A program made the position numbers and the translations under genes. A DNA stretch of 64,000 bases, from assembly GCF_030718845.1 (NCBI RefSeq), contig NZ_CP132191.1, forward strand, positions 806,001 to 870,000, given 5' to 3'. This DNA is from Mycoplasma seminis. Lineage in GTDB: Bacteria > Bacillota_I > Bacilli_A > Mycoplasmatales > Metamycoplasmataceae. The notes below the pieces were generated by a model. That model did no database searches and was not told the origin of the DNA. It saw only the letters and a list, made by a program, of their open reading frames with translations. Positions 9,575 to 20,229 of the stretch are shown here, in pieces; positions within the stretch are counted from its first letter, which is position 1; the number at the start of each line of letters is the position of its first letter.

Positions 9575-12178
9575 TTAAATGTAATCATTAATTCCAGCAA
9601 ATGTTTGTTCATCTGGATGATTAACATCTCAGAAGCCGTTTTGAATTCTTTTTGCAATAACTTTTTGACGGTGTAATTCAAGTTTTGATCAAATTCATGA
9701 ACAAATGTAAATTGATGAATATACCCCGATAGAAATACCAAATAGCATTACTATATTGAAGTTAAAGTCAGTTGCATTATTAAAGCAAAGAAGCACTAAG
9801 ATAGCAAGAATTGTTGTTCCACTAGTGTATAGACTTCTTTTTAAGGTTTCAGCGATTGAAGAGTTTACAATGTAAGTAATATCTTCTTTTACAAGAATTT
9901 TTCCTGCATATTGAGTTTTAATTGTTTCTCTAATTTTATCAAATGTAACCACAGTGTCATTAATACTTAATCCAAGTATTGAAAGCATTGCGGCAATAAT
10001 AATTGTTGAAACTTGTAATCTAGTAATTACGATAAAAGCTAGCACCATTAAGAAATCGTGTAACAATCCAATGATTGCAGCAAGTGAATAAGTTCAACTC
10101 ATTCTGAATAATAAGTAAAGCACAATTCCACCAAAAGCAATAGCAGTAGCAATAATTGCATTAATTACTAATTTTTGAGCTTCAGTAGATGAGATGGAAT
10201 AATCTACAATTTTAAGTGCTGAATCTTGAGTTAGAATTAAGTTTTTAATTTCTTGCATTTGCTCAAGACTAAATGTTTTCATTGTTTTAATTGATACAGC
10301 TCAGTTGTCTGAAGTTGAGCTTACTTTATTAAGTACAATTAAGGTTTTAGCATCATCCAGCCCTACAGGTGAAGCAAGTAATGCTTTTTGTAATTCTTCA
10401 GCTTGTTGTTGTGTTAATTGAGCTCCAACTGCAGCTGAAATAGTAATATTAGTTCCACCAGAGAATTCTAATGAACGGTTAAATCCAGCTCATAATTCGT
10501 TTTTTGCGCCTGAAACAGAGGCAAAAACAATAATTCCAATTACTATAAAAATTAATGAACCAAGAGCGAATCATTTAGATTGTTTTAAATAGTTATTATT
10601 TTCAACTTTAATACCTAATTTAGTTTTGTTATTAATGTATTTCTTTCTAATTCCTAATAAATATAATTTATCATCAAGTAATCCAGAGTTTACTAGCATT
10701 GTAGCAAGCATTCTAGAAAATACTAGCATAACAATTAAGGTAAATAAGATAGAAAGTACTAAAGTAACAGAGAATCCTTTAACTTCTTTAGTTCCGAAGT
10801 AAAATAGAATAAATCCAACAATAATAGTCGTAACATTAGCATCTAAAATTGATGAGAGTGAAAGCTTTTCAGCATTCCTGAAGGATTTCTTCAGCGAATC
10901 TCCAAGATATACTTGTCGTTTTAATCTTTCATAAGTAATAACATTAGCATCCACACTGATTCCGATACCAATGATTAAGGCAGCTATAGTAGCTGGTGAA
11001 TATTCACCTCTAAGTGCTGTGAATAATAATAATGTTAGGAAAATGTATAAAGCAATTGAAATAGTACTTAATGCTCCAAGTAATCCATAGTTTACCATCA
11101 TAAAGATTGAAATTAAACTAAAGATTACAATTCCAGCATACATTGCATATGCAAAGGCTGAAGATTTTAAATCAGCATTTAAGTAAATGTTTGAGATAAC
11201 ATCTAATTCATAATCACTTAAACCAAAGTTAATCTTATTAGCAAGTTCTGTAGCTTCTTGTGGTGTAAAGTTACCAGTAATTTGTACATCAGCAGTATTA
11301 AGTGGTTGATTTACACTAGCTTCAGAAATTAAAAATTCTTTAGCATTAAATTGATTTGTTTTTAACTCGTTAGCAACATATTGAGGTTGCCCATTAATTC
11401 CAGTAATTTGAGAATATGCTTGGTTACCAACGTGAATAAAGTTTCATAAATTGTGACCAGAAGCTTCTCAATCTCTTGGATATTTGTTTTCAGCTAAGAA
11501 TAATAATTTTTCAATGTTAAGTCACATTAACATTCTTCTGTCTTGTTGTTGTGAAATAAATTCTGTAGCTTTAGTTCATTGTAAAACAGCTTCGTTATTT
11601 TCAAGTTTTAAGTTTACTGCAGTTTTACCTGTTTGAGTATTTGAAAATACACTTGCTGAGTTTTGTTTAAATGGAGGTATTCATTTAGAAGGAGTTAATT
11701 CATTTGCTTCCATATTGTTAATTGATTTAACACTTGCAGAAGGCATTAAAAAGCTTCCTTCATAAAATAATGGTTGCAATTGAGCATTAGTAATTGTTAA
11801 AATTGGTTTATCTACAATTTCATTTTCAAATTCAATTCTTTGTGAATCTGTGATATCACCACTTTTAGTAATTCTAATTTTTCCATCACCTTCAGAAGAT
11901 ACTGTGATTCCATTAAGTCCAGTTCCTCCTGTTAATCTTTCATAAAGTGATTTGTTAACTTGTTCAGTTAATTTAGCATCAGCTTGCTGACCATCTTTTT
12001 TAACTTGAACTACTACCTCAATTCCACCACCATACTCTATGGACTTATTAACATTCTTTCCAATGTAGAATACACTTCCGAAAACAATTGCTAATAAAGC
12101 TGATAAAATTGTGATAAAACTGATGAGTAGTCTTTTAAAATTATTTAATTTTAAAAATTTCTTTCATCTATTTTTCAT
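9575..12178 (-). CDS. secDF: Fused protein-export membrane protein SecDF
   Basis: 867 residues; SecD and SecF are one polypeptide as in B. subtilis. The N-terminal TM anchor is followed by a long periplasm-side domain, then SecD TM2-6 with the motif IGIGISVDANVITYERLK (family GxxxDANV). The SecF part starts near residue 530 and has LSILGLSINDTVVTFDKIRE (family NDTVVxxDRxRE). It uses proton motive force to help SecYEG/SecA translocation. ATG 12178 has no Shine-Dalgarno; TATACT lies 4 bp upstream and TAAAAT 12 bp upstream, suggesting a very short or leaderless mRNA. Several TGA(Trp) codons keep the frame. Confidence 0.95.
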
Positions 12179-12197
12179 AACTAGTATATATTTTAGC

Positions 12198-12228
12198 AAA
12201 AAAAAGCTATATTCATAATGAATATAGC
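12198..12228 (-). terminator. Terminator of the 295-aa membrane protein
   Basis: GCTATATTC-ATAAT-GAATATAGC, a perfect 9 bp stem, followed on the minus strand by eight T. Confidence 0.75.
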
Positions 12229-12316
12229 AATCGACATCATCACTAAAAAATGCTTAAATAAAATATTTTTTGACTTTTTATGTAGGTTAAATCATGTATG
12301 AAATGCAAAATTAAAA

Positions 12317-13204
12317 TTAAATATTTTTAAAGTGATTATTTTTACTTTTTTGCCTTGCTACATACTTTAAAAATATCTTTTGATAATAGTTTTTCTTTTG
12401 TTTTTCAAGTTTCTCTATTCATTTAACATTAGATAGATCATCTAATTTTAGATCGTAGTATTCTTGAATTGTCTTACCGCAATTTTGTATAAAAAAATGA
12501 CTAAAATATTTTACAAATATTAAATTTAATAATATTGGAAAATCTAATGCTAATAATTTAATAATTACATACATAGGATAATCAGGATAGATTTTTGTGT
12601 ATTGCAACATTGTTATTGCACTAATGATAAAAAATGCAATCGAACTTTTTAAAAAACTCTCTCAAATCATTGATACTCAAATATATCTTTTAATCTTAAA
12701 TTCTAGTCTTTTTCTACGAAATAATATAAAACTATACCTATATTGTGAAATATCTGATATACATTTGTTTGTAGAAATTTTATTTTTAAATTTTTTATCT
12801 ATTTCACAAGCTTTATCTAAATAAAATTTTCTAAGAAATGAATCAAAGTAATCTTTTTTTAAGTGTACAAATATTCAAGCATTATTTACATTGCTATTAA
12901 TGTCTCATTCTTGCTGTTCAATATTTAATTTTAAAAAATTATTTTTTAATCTAATTTTGTTTTTAATCAGTGCAATAATTCAAAAAATAAATAATGGATT
13001 AAGTAAAACAAATAACACATAGCCTTTACTTAATTCAAAATATCCAATAATAATTAAACTATTCAAAATAACTCAAAATACAAGATGCGAAAATAATTCA
13101 ATAGTATTTCAATAGTTTGAAATTATTTTGTTCTTATTTATTTCTTTTTTTCAAACTTTTCTTTTTGTTCAGTACACATATTTATTTTTATTAAGGATTT
13201 TCAT
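12317..13204 (-). CDS. Hypothetical polytopic membrane protein
   Basis: 295 residues, not recognised. Reading TGA as Trp gives one open frame from ATG 13204 to TAA. It has a basic N-terminus, two adjacent TM helices at about 38-85 (VFWVILNSLIIIGYF; YVLFVLLNPLFIFWIIALI), a soluble Lys/Asp-rich middle, two more TM helices at about 185-240, and a basic C-terminal tail. This 2+2 TM plan with an NP pair in the second helix recurs in the gene at 48205-49140. No clear ribosome site precedes ATG. The convergent spacer downstream has a strong terminator. Confidence 0.6.
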
Positions 13205-13330
13205 ATCAGATACTCACAATCTTTAATAGAAAAAATTATACAAAAAGAATTTTGACTTTGATATAAAAAGTTAAATTACTGCAAAATTTCCACTTTTTTC
13301 ATATTTTTCAGAAATTCTTATAAATAACTT

Positions 13331-13336
13331 TATAAT
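13331..13336 (+). promoter_or_regulatory. -10 box of the S66 peptidase gene
   Basis: A perfect TATAAT ends 7 bp before ATG 13344 and no Shine-Dalgarno is present, so the transcript probably begins at or next to the start codon. Confidence 0.5.
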
Positions 13337-13343
13337 TATATTT

Positions 13344-14366
13344 ATGATTAAAACAGTAGGAATAGTTTCTCTTTCAAGCGGAATTTTAGGTGAAAATTTC
13401 GTTAAACATGAGTTAGATTTAGGGATAAAAAGATTAAATGATTTTGGTATTAAAGTAAAAATTATGCCGAATGCATTAAAAGGTCTTGAATATTTGAATT
13501 TACACCCTGAAGCAAGAGCTAATGATTTGATATCAGCATTTGAAGATTCACAAGTTGATTTAATTTTATGTGCTATCGGTGGTAATGATACTTATAGATT
13601 AATTCCTTATTTAATGAAAAATAATGCATTAAAGCAACATCTGACAAATAAAATATTTTTGGGCTACTCAGATACAACAGTAAATCACTTCTTACTTTAT
13701 AAATTAGGCCTTAAAACATTTTATGGTCAATCTTTTTTACCAGATGTGTGTGAATTAGAAGAAGATATGTTACCTTATACTAAAAAATATTTTTTAGAAT
13801 TACTTCAAACTGGAACTATAAAAGAAATTACACCTTCTAACACTTGATATAAGGAAAGAACGGATTTTAGTCCAAAAGCATTAAATACCAAACGTATTGT
13901 TTTTCCAAATAACAAAGGTTTTGAATTATTACAAGGGAATTATGAATTTGAAGGAGAAATTTTAGGTGGATGCATTGAATCAATTTATGAAAACTTTTTA
14001 GATCAAAATTCAAAAGCATTTGAAATAACTTTTAAATACGATATTTTTCCTTCATTAGATCAATGAAAGGGAAAAATTTTATTACTCGAAACTTCTGAAA
14101 GCAAATCTAATCCTGAAAAATATAAACAAATGCTCCTAGCACTTAAGAACTATGGTATTTTTGATGTAATTAACGGAGTTTTAATAGGTAAACCACAAGA
14201 TGAAGCCTATTATGATGAATATAAAGAAATCATTACTCAAGTTATTCCCAGTAATGTTCCAGTTCTTTATAATATCAATATTGGACACGGAGTTCCTAAA
14301 TGTATTATTCCTTTAGGAGAAAAAGCGCACATTAATGCTAAGGAACAAATAATTAAATTTATATAA
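13344..14366 (+). CDS. S66 family peptidase (LD-carboxypeptidase / MccF-like)
   Basis: 340 residues, the usual length. The serine-nucleophile turn is GYSDTT (Ser109), with AIGGNDTYRL just before it. The C-terminal domain has LLETSES (catalytic Glu) and NIGHGVP (catalytic His), completing the Ser-Glu-His triad. S66 enzymes cut LD-peptide bonds in murein peptides or detoxify microcin C-type peptide nucleotides. Mycoplasmas have no murein, so the substrate here is probably an imported or toxic peptide conjugate; this is inference. No signal peptide, so cytoplasmic. Confidence 0.88.
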
Positions 14367-14403
14367 AAACATCGAGACTTTTTCTTAGCCTCGGTGCGTT
14401 TTT
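14366..14403. terminator. Bidirectional terminator
   Basis: CATCGAG/CTCGGTG stem with 13 nt loop, T-run on the plus side (14399-14403) and A-run on the other. It serves the S66 gene and the convergent membrane protein. Confidence 0.65.
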
Positions 14404-14421
14404 ATGCTTTAAACAATTGGT

Positions 14422-15198
14422 TTAAATATTAAAATCTAGTTCAGGAATTGTTTTATCATTTTCTTGCATAACAAGATATTTGCGTTTTAACAATGGAAAT
14501 GGATATAATGTTCTATTTTTTACATAATTATTTAAGGCTTTAGAATTAAAATCTTGAATATTTATCTTATTAAACTTAACTATGTAATAAAACAACATTT
14601 TATACATAACTCAATGAAGTGCAAAACTAATTAATGCCCAGATAAAATAAAATATGTAATTTATAACTGATAGTGTAAAAGGGAAGTTATCATAATTTAC
14701 ACAAAATATGACACAACTAGCAATTGGAAATGCGCAAAATAAAAATAGTGAAATATATGGAGTTAGAATAATTGTTAATTTTAATTTCTTTAATTTTTTA
14801 GCACTAAAATTTGAGTAACTTTTAGGTTCTCCCTTTTTATTAACTAAAATGTATTTTTGGATAAATTTTTCAAATTTATTCAACTTTTCAGGAAATTTAT
14901 TGTCTACATGTACTCATTTTGGCGTTCAATAATTTCTATTAAAAATAATAATAAATAACAAAAGTGAAAAGAACACATCAACGATTATGAATCAAATATC
15001 ATAAATAATAAATGATATTGTTTTTAAGTATTGTTGTCTAGAATAAATAACATCTTTATCTATGGTGATATTTAAATTTGTGTAATAAATCTCAAGCGGT
15101 ATAACAACAGCTCAAAAAATAATTGACAATAAAATTGGAATTAATATCGAAATACATATATTTCTTTTTAAATATTTAGCTTTTATTTGATTATTCAA
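14422..15198 (-). CDS. Hypothetical membrane protein (TTG start)
   Basis: 258 residues, not recognised. There is no ATG near the 5' end. TTG 15198 has AAGAAGG six bases upstream and is the best start, although it starts close to the first TM helix. Helices are visible at about 16-38 (ISILIPILLSIIFWAVVIPL), 63-90 (the IIVDVFFSLLLFIIIF stretch), 138-165 and 172-195. The hydrophilic C-terminus ends ELDFNI. It is convergent with the S66 peptidase gene. Its Trp codons are mostly TGA. Confidence 0.55.
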
Positions 15199-15328
15199 TT
15201 TAACCTTCTTTAATTTTTATATCTATACTTTCATTATACTCTTATTTCTTATTTAGCTATCCTTAATATATAGAGGGGGTAATTATAAAAATCTTAAAAA
15301 TTTTTACTGATATATGGTGCGGATGTAG

Positions 15329-15334
15329 TATAAT
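15329..15334 (+). promoter_or_regulatory. -10 box of the rimP-nusA-infB operon
   Basis: A perfect TATAAT, 82 bp upstream of rimP ATG. The only -35-like sequence (TTACTG) is weakly placed. Confidence 0.5.
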
Positions 15335-15370
15335 AGGTTCATAAATTAAAATTAAATTGTTAAAAGAAAG

Positions 15371-15391
15371 GAGTTGCTGGTTCAGCAACTC
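15371..15391 (+). promoter_or_regulatory. Leader hairpin upstream of rimP
   Basis: GAGTTGCTG-GTT-CAGCAACTC, a perfect 9 bp stem with 3 nt loop in the 5' leader, 24 bp before the rimP ATG. It has no T-run of terminator quality (CTTTACTATTT follows), so it may be a regulatory or stabilising leader element. Confidence 0.5.
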
Positions 15392-15415
15392 TTTACTATT
15401 TACATAGGAGGAAAA

Positions 15416-15847
15416 ATGTTTAATGAACAACAATTAAAACAGCAATTTCCTAAAATTTTATACGCAAGTATAACTAACGATCCAGCATTTGGAAAAACTC
15501 TTTCTGTTACAGTTGATTCAACTGATTTAAATGAAGTTGAAAAAATTTCAAGAGAACTTTCAAATTACTTGGATACACAAAATTGATTTACCGATGATTT
15601 TTCACTAGAAGTGCTTTCAAAAGGAACTGATCTTAAAGTAACTTTTGATAACATTGATCAATTTATTGATAAATACTTAATTATTTCATTTAAGAAACCG
15701 GTTGAAAACTTAGATGATATGATTGCACAATTACTTGAAATTAATGAAAATGATATTTTAGTTAAGTGAAATCAAAAAGGTAGAATTAGAAAAATTAAGA
15801 TTGAAAAATCTAATATTGCAGATATTAGTGAATATATAAAATTTTAA
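15416..15847 (+). CDS. rimP: Ribosome maturation factor RimP-like protein
   Basis: 143 residues, immediately before nusA, the conserved RimP position. Sequence similarity is weak by eye, but the two-part layout fits RimP: an N-terminal alpha/beta half with the SLEVLSKGTDLKV stretch where RimP has its SPGLDR-like turn, and a small C-terminal beta domain (ILVKWNQKGRIRKIKIEKSN). RimP helps 30S assembly. The start is ATG 15416 with TAGGAGGAAAA; an in-frame ATG 42 bp upstream lies in the leader hairpin and lacks a ribosome site. Two TGA(Trp) codons occur inside. Confidence 0.8.
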
Positions 15848-15856
15848 GAGGTTACA

Positions 15857-17509
15857 ATGGCTAGCAAAAAAGCAAATACTGAAGTTATTAACTCAGAAGA
15901 ATATCAATTATTTAGATTAATAGAAGAAGCTTCTACTTCTAAAGATATTGATTTTAACAGTGTAGCTGAAATTTTCAGACAAGCTGTTGAAAAAGCAACA
16001 ACTAAAAACATCGACCCAAATATCGAAGTTTCATTAGAAACAGATTTTGAAAATAAAATTACTAGAATGTACAATGTTAATGGTGAAGTTGTTGAAGATG
16101 ATTTTGAATTCAATCAAGATACACCTGAAGAAAAAATTATTTTCATGACTCTTTCACAAGCAAGACTTTCAAATCCAGATATCCAAGTTTATGATGCTGT
16201 AAAAATTCCATTTACATGTGCAGATTTAACAAACAAAATCAATGTAGCAATCTTAAACGACTACAAGCAAGCTTCAAAAGCAATGGAAAAAGCAAAAATT
16301 ATTGCTAAATACTCACAAAAATTAGGTCAAAAAGTTGATGCTAAAGTTTTAACAAGAAACAAAAACGGTTCATACAATGTTGCATTTGAAGATCAAGTTA
16401 CAGCATTCTTACCAGCAAACAAAGTTAATGAAAAACTTAACTTACAACCAGGTAAATTTATCTCTGTATACATTGACGCAATTAATGAAGAATCAAAATT
16501 AAGTATTGTTTCTGTATCAACAACTTCAAATACTGAATTATTTGATCTTCTTTTCACAGAAATTCCTGAAATCCAAAATGATGATCTGCAAGTTGTTTCA
16601 ATCCAACGTGTAGCAGGAATCAGATCTAAAGTTGCTCTTAGAGTCAACCCTGATAGAAAAATTGATTTCGATATGATCGGAACAGTTCTTGGTGAATCTG
16701 CTCAAAGATTAAATGCAATTTCAGAAACTTTAGGTGGAGAAAAAATTGATTTAATTAAATTCTCAGATGATAAAGCAGAATACATTAAAAATGCGCTTGC
16801 TCCAGCAAGAGTTATTGATGTAGTTCCTAACCTTGCTGAAGGTGAAGGAAACTTCTATGCAATTACACGTAATGGTGAAGTAAATGTTGCTATTGGTAAA
16901 AGAGGAATTAATATTGAACTTGCTTCTAAGTTAACTAACACTAGAATTCAAGCTATTACAGCTACAGAAGCTGTTGAAAAACAAATTCCATTCAACAATG
17001 TTGTTGATTTTGAACCACATTACTTTAAATCAACTGAAAGAAACAAAAACTCTAAAACAGCTAGAACACTTAATAATCTTGATACATTTATCGACACAGA
17101 TTCATTATTTGAAGACTTTAACTCAAGCGCTTTAGATGAATTTGGAAATGTTATTGAAGAAACTCCTAAAAAATCTAAAAAATCAGCTCCTAAAAATAAA
17201 GGAATTAATATTGCTGATTTTGATTCATTATTTGATAACGATAAAATTAGCGAACTTGAATCAGTTACAAATTACGACTTTATCAGTGAAATCGATAAAT
17301 ACGATGATGAATTTGAAGACGAGGATGCTGAAGCTGAAGATGTTGTAGAAAGTTCAGAAGAAAAAGAAGCTAAAGCTAAAAAAGTTCTTAGAGAATTTAA
17401 AAATTCTAAAGTTGAACTTAAAGATTTCAAAGTGGACAGTGATTTAGCTTCATATGGACTTGATGATTCAATTGATATGGATGAACTAGCAAGCGATGAT
17501 TGAGAATAA
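15857..17509 (+). CDS. nusA: Transcription termination/antitermination factor NusA
   Basis: 550 residues. The RNA polymerase-binding N-terminal domain is at about 1-125, an S1 domain at about 145-205 (KVDAKVLTRNKNGSYNVAF), and KH1/KH2 at about 215-375 (GIRSKVALRV; NVAIGKRGINIELASKL). After residue about 380 there is a 170-residue, strongly acidic, low-complexity tail with two related motifs, IDTDSLFEDF and IADFDSLFDN. It ends Asp-Asp-Trp(TGA)-Glu. NusA modulates pausing and termination. Its 3' end overlaps rnpM by 14 bp. Confidence 0.96.
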
Positions 17510-17783
17510 GACTTGAAGCAGAAAATGTATCGCATCCAATCAAATTGTTGATATCTCTGAATTAATTAGAGTTTGTTATGATAAAAATAATAATTCACTT
17601 GAATTGGATTTAAATAAAAACAAAGGTAAAAGAGGGGCTTATTTCATCCCTAATGAACAAAATTGAAATTTCATAAAGAAAACCAAAGCTTTTAATCGTA
17701 CTTTCAGAACTAATATAACACCTGAAACTTACGATAAAATCGAAGCTGAATTAAAGGAGGTGCTTTATGGGCAAACAAAATAG
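17496..17783 (+). CDS. rnpM: YlxR family RNase P modulator RnpM
   Basis: 95 residues. After the start MIENKTW it shows SRKCIASNQIVD (family RKCI/V) and KGRGAY-like GKRGAYFIP, the YlxR signature, then a helical C-terminus. It contains in-frame TGA codons, which is why a standard-code scan misses it. The gene overlaps nusA (14 bp) and infB (17 bp), as in the nusA-ylxR-infB order of Firmicutes. YlxR binds RNase P RNA and modulates tRNA processing. Confidence 0.9.
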
Positions 17784-19569
17784 ACTTTCAAATGTTAATG
17801 AAATCAAAGAACAATTATCAAACACTAAAACAGAATTAAAAGACGGGGTATTCATTTTTACTGAAAAAATGACTATTGCTGATTTTGCTGAAAAAATCAA
17901 AGTTCCAGCAAATGATATTATTAAAAAGCTTTTCATGCAAGGTAAAATGTGTACTTTAAACACTATTTTAGATGAAGAACAAATTGCTGAAATTTGTTTA
18001 GATTATGGATATGATTTCCAAAAGGAAACTAATATCGACGGATCAAACTTCCTTGATGAAGTTAACTTTACTGATAAAGAATCTGACTTAATTAAACGTT
18101 CACCAATTATTACAGTTATGGGACATGTTGATCATGGTAAAACTACTTTAATTGACAAAATTCGGCACTCAAATGTGGCCGCAAGCGAAAGTAGTGGAAT
18201 CACACAACATACTGGTGCTTACCAAATTGATTACAAAGGAAATAAAATTACATTCCTTGATACTCCAGGTCATGAAGCCTTCACACAAATGCGTGCTAGA
18301 GGTGCAAAAGTAACTGATATTGTTATTTTAGTTGTTGCTGCTGACGATGGGGTTATGCCTCAAACTAAAGAAGCAATTGAACACTCTAAAGCCGCTGGTG
18401 TACCTATGATTGTTTTCGTTAACAAGATGGATAAACCAAATAAAGATTTAGACAGAATTAAGGGTGAACTTGCTGAAAATGACGTTTTAATCGAAGAATA
18501 TGGCGGAGATACTCAAATTGTTTACGGTTCAGCTATGAAGGGCGAAGGATTAAATGAACTTTTTGATGCAATTATGTTACTTGCTGAAGTTCTTGAATTA
18601 AAAGCTAACCCTAATAGATACCCTATTGGAACTGTTATTGAATCAAGAATTGACAAAGGTATTGGTTCAGTTTCAACTATTATTGTTGAAAATGGTACCT
18701 TATACAAAGGTGATTTCATTGTTGCTGGATCACGTTATGGTAGAGTTAGAATGATTTTTGATGCAAATGGTCACCCAATTGAAAAAGTTAAACCAGGAGC
18801 CCCAGGTATTATTTCAGGACTTAACTATGTTCCAGATGCTGGAGATAGATTTATTGGATTTAACGATGAAAAATTCGCTAAAAAATTAGCTGCTGAAAAA
18901 GCTAATGCAGATAAGATGGATCTTTTATACTCACAAAGTAATGTTGAAGATAATATTGATGGTAAAAAAGTTATTAACATCATTATTAAATCAGACGTTT
19001 ATGGTACTTCTCAAGCTATTAAAGATCAAATTAATAATTTAGAAAACGAAGATGCAATTATTAAAGTTATCTCAGCTGCTGCTGGAAATGTTAATGAAAC
19101 AGACTTATTACTTGCTAAAGCATCAAATGCAACAATTTTCTGCTTTAACTTAAAAGTTAACCCTAACATTAAACAAAATGCTGCTAATGCTGGAGTATCT
19201 TTAATAGTGCATACAGTTATTTACAAAATTATTGAAGATTGTCAAAAAATGCTTGATGGAGAAAAAGCTCCTATTTATGAAGAACAAAAAATCGGTGAAG
19301 CACACATTATGAAAGTATTCTTCTACTCAAAAGTTGGAAAAATCGCTGGATGTATGTGTGATTCTGGTGTAATTAAATCAAATTCAAAAGTTAAAGTTAT
19401 CAGAGCAGGTAAAATGATTTATGAAGGTGTTATTGATTCACTTAAACGTGATAAAAACGACACTAAAGAAGTTGTTAAAGGTAAAGACTTTGGTACACAT
19501 ATCAAAGGCTTTAACGATATTGCCGAAGATGACGTTTTAGAATTCTATGAGGATGTAAGAGTAAACTAA
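17767..19569 (+). CDS. infB: Translation initiation factor IF-2
   Basis: 600 residues; a short IF-2 as usual in mollicutes. The N-terminal IF2_N domain (MTIADFAEKIKVPANDIIKKL) is followed by the GTPase core with GHVDHGKTT (G1), DTPGHEAF (G3), FVNKMD (G4) and GSAMKG (G5), then domains II-IV. It delivers initiator tRNA to the 30S subunit. AAGGAGGTGCTTT precedes ATG 17767, inside rnpM. The stop is 1 bp before the apt start. Confidence 0.98.
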   Translation: MGKQNRLSNVNEIKEQLSNTKTELKDGVFIFTEKMTIADFAEKIKVPANDIIKKLFMQGKMCTLNTILDEEQIAEICLDYGYDFQKETNIDGSNFLDEVNFTDKESDLIKRSPIITVMGHVDHGKTTLIDKIRHSNVAASESSGITQHTGAYQIDYKGNKITFLDTPGHEAFTQMRARGAKVTDIVILVVAADDGVMPQTKEAIEHSKAAGVPMIVFVNKMDKPNKDLDRIKGELAENDVLIEEYGGDTQIVYGSAMKGEGLNELFDAIMLLAEVLELKANPNRYPIGTVIESRIDKGIGSVSTIIVENGTLYKGDFIVAGSRYGRVRMIFDANGHPIEKVKPGAPGIISGLNYVPDAGDRFIGFNDEKFAKKLAAEKANADKMDLLYSQSNVEDNIDGKKVINIIIKSDVYGTSQAIKDQINNLENEDAIIKVISAAAGNVNETDLLLAKASNATIFCFNLKVNPNIKQNAANAGVSLIVHTVIYKIIEDCQKMLDGEKAPIYEEQKIGEAHIMKVFFYSKVGKIAGCMCDSGVIKSNSKVKVIRAGKMIYEGVIDSLKRDKNDTKEVVKGKDFGTHIKGFNDIAEDDVLEFYEDVRVN

Positions 19570-19570
19570 T

Positions 19571-20074
19571 ATGGATTTAACAAAATACATAAATGATGTT
19601 CCTAATTTTCCAAAAGAAGGAATAATTTTTAAAGATATCGCACCTTTACTTTATTCACCTGAAGCATTTGATTATGTAATTAACCAAATGAGTGAAATTG
19701 CTAAAGATGCTGATGTTATTGTAGCACCTGATGCTAGAGGTTTTATATTTGGAACACCTGTTGCTTATAAAACTCAAAAACCATTTATTATGGTTAGAAA
19801 ACCTGGTAAATTACCTGGTAAAACAATTTCACAAAGTTATGATTTAGAATATGGTCAAAATTCACTTGAAATCCAAGCTGAAGTATTAAAACCTGGACTT
19901 AAAGCTGTAATTATTGATGATATTTTAGCTACAGGTGGAACTGCACAAGCAATTGTTGAATTACTTGCAAAACAAGGTATTACAGTAACAGATTTAATTG
20001 TGTTATATGATTTAAAAATTTACAATCCTGAAAGTGTTTTAGGAAAAGTAAAAATTCATTCAATTATGAAATAG
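19571..20074 (+). CDS. apt: Adenine phosphoribosyltransferase
   Basis: 167 residues, full length. The PRPP-binding loop is VIIDDILATGGTAQA; the N-terminal flexible loop has VAPDARGFIFG and the hood has VRKPGKLPG. It salvages adenine to AMP, essential because mycoplasmas lack de novo purine synthesis. It is the last gene of the rimP operon, one base from infB; the AGGATGTAAG inside infB probably serves as ribosome site. Confidence 0.97.
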   Translation: MDLTKYINDVPNFPKEGIIFKDIAPLLYSPEAFDYVINQMSEIAKDADVIVAPDARGFIFGTPVAYKTQKPFIMVRKPGKLPGKTISQSYDLEYGQNSLEIQAEVLKPGLKAVIIDDILATGGTAQAIVELLAKQGITVTDLIVLYDLKIYNPESVLGKVKIHSIMK

Positions 20075-20102
20075 TTGTCTAATTGTGAAAAATTTTCACA
20101 AA

Positions 20103-20137
20103 ATGTGGAATAAAATGTCCTATTCCACATTTTTTTA
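20103..20137 (+). terminator. Terminator of the rimP-apt operon
   Basis: ATGTGGAATA/TATTCCACAT (10 bp stem, 8 nt loop) followed by seven T. Confidence 0.85.
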
Positions 20138-20229
20138 TCGACTTTTTGGTCTTATGCTATGAAATCAATATAATTAATTTATAAGCACTTTAGGGCTTAT
20201 ATAAACTATTTATTTATTTCGGAGAAAAT

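Noticed and set aside
15374-15415. Upstream in-frame ATG as rimP start
   Set aside because: It lies in the leader hairpin, has no ribosome site and would add a non-conserved peptide; TAGGAGGAAAA precedes ATG 15416.
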